DNA of 64,000 nt from assembly GCA_036925085.1 (NCBI GenBank), contig JAUPFP010000065.1, forward strand, positions 297,501 through 361,500, read 5' to 3'. Of the stretch, positions 63,760 through 64,000 are shown piece after piece. This DNA is from Brachycybe producta. Taxonomy: Eukaryota; Arthropoda; Diplopoda; Playtdesmida; Andrognathidae. Both the position numbers and the translations under genes were made by a program. The notes beneath the pieces were generated by a model. The model saw only the letters and a program-made list of their open reading frames with translations. It searched no databases and was not told where the DNA came from. Each line of letters begins with the position of its first letter. Positions within the stretch are counted from its first letter, which is position 1.

Positions 63760-64000
63760 GGTTTACTTAAAAACTCAGGTGTCTGGCAAAGCCGGCGAAG
63801 TGAGGAAGGGCGGTGTCCAAGTACGTGGGTATCCTGCTGGAAGCAGGGGTGCCTCTGGCAAGGTCTGCGGACCCGGAAATTACCCCTTGGGTGTTTCCGA
63901 AGCCATGCCCCACTGTGGAAGCCACGCTAGCCGAGCTGGAAAGCTGGGTGGCACCTAATTTCCCTATTCGTAGGGGAGAGGGTCCAGAACGTACAGGCAT
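63760..64000 (+). pseudogene. pro: Start of protease region of copy A3, cut by window edge
   Basis: Matches the spacer before protease in A1 and A2 ([13 protein letters not shown] block near 63850, then FPKPCPTVEATLAELESWVAP) in broken frames. The DTG site is beyond the window. Confidence 0.65.

Larger units (their letters stand above)
61048..64000 (+). mobile_element. Ty3/gypsy retrotransposon, copy A3 (runs off window)
   Basis: 5' LTR, PBS, leader, gag and the start of the protease spacer are visible. The remainder lies beyond 64000. Type B LTR; the frames are heavily broken. Confidence 0.88.

Overview
This is a repeat-rich animal nuclear genome window. It is probably from an invertebrate, but I cannot name the species. 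The evidence is spliced host genes with GT-AG introns, animal-type Ty3/gypsy, LINE, Tc1/mariner and hAT elements, and AT-rich introns and intergenic DNA contrasted with GC-rich retroelements.

Host genes. Two genes converge tail to tail. The last coding exon of a DHX16/Prp2-type spliceosomal helicase ends at 529 on the + strand. The C-terminal half of a cytosolic-type valyl-tRNA synthetase (VARS1) lies on the - strand as 11 exons between 58205 and 31991; its 5' exons are not in the window. The 31 kb between the two genes and most VARS introns are filled with transposable elements.

Layout. 1-1949: helicase 3' end and AT-rich DNA. 1950-2682: solo LTR. 2873-13145: a tRNA-like repeat, then a palindromic Tc1/mariner derivative split by a full-length Ty3/gypsy element (copy A1, 4111-12372, TATT target duplication). 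13179-19860: strand-alternating fragments of the same gypsy family, with another solo LTR inside. 19861-30844: a young endogenous-retrovirus-like gypsy element on the - strand, with leader zinc-finger ORF, gag, pro-pol, a two-part envelope and a 3' basic accessory ORF. 31991-58205: VARS1 with intronic LTRs, a LINE, MITEs and gypsy copy A2 (42329-51372). 58.7-61.0 kb: a hAT-derived pseudogene and MITEs. 61048-64000: the 5' part of gypsy copy A3, cut by the window edge.

Most interesting. (1) The retrovirus-like element begins with a small protein carrying a CHHC-like zinc finger followed by an acidic EDW motif, the layout of GTSF1-type piRNA factors. (2) It ends with a basic ORF carrying an internal 60-residue-period duplication. 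(3) The gypsy family has leaders studded with GGAC-loop-GTCC hairpins whose outer pairs covary, a palindromic TATA region in its LTRs, and an extra non-envelope ORF after pol.

Most retroelement ORFs are broken. Exon and element boundaries were read by eye and may be off by a base or two.
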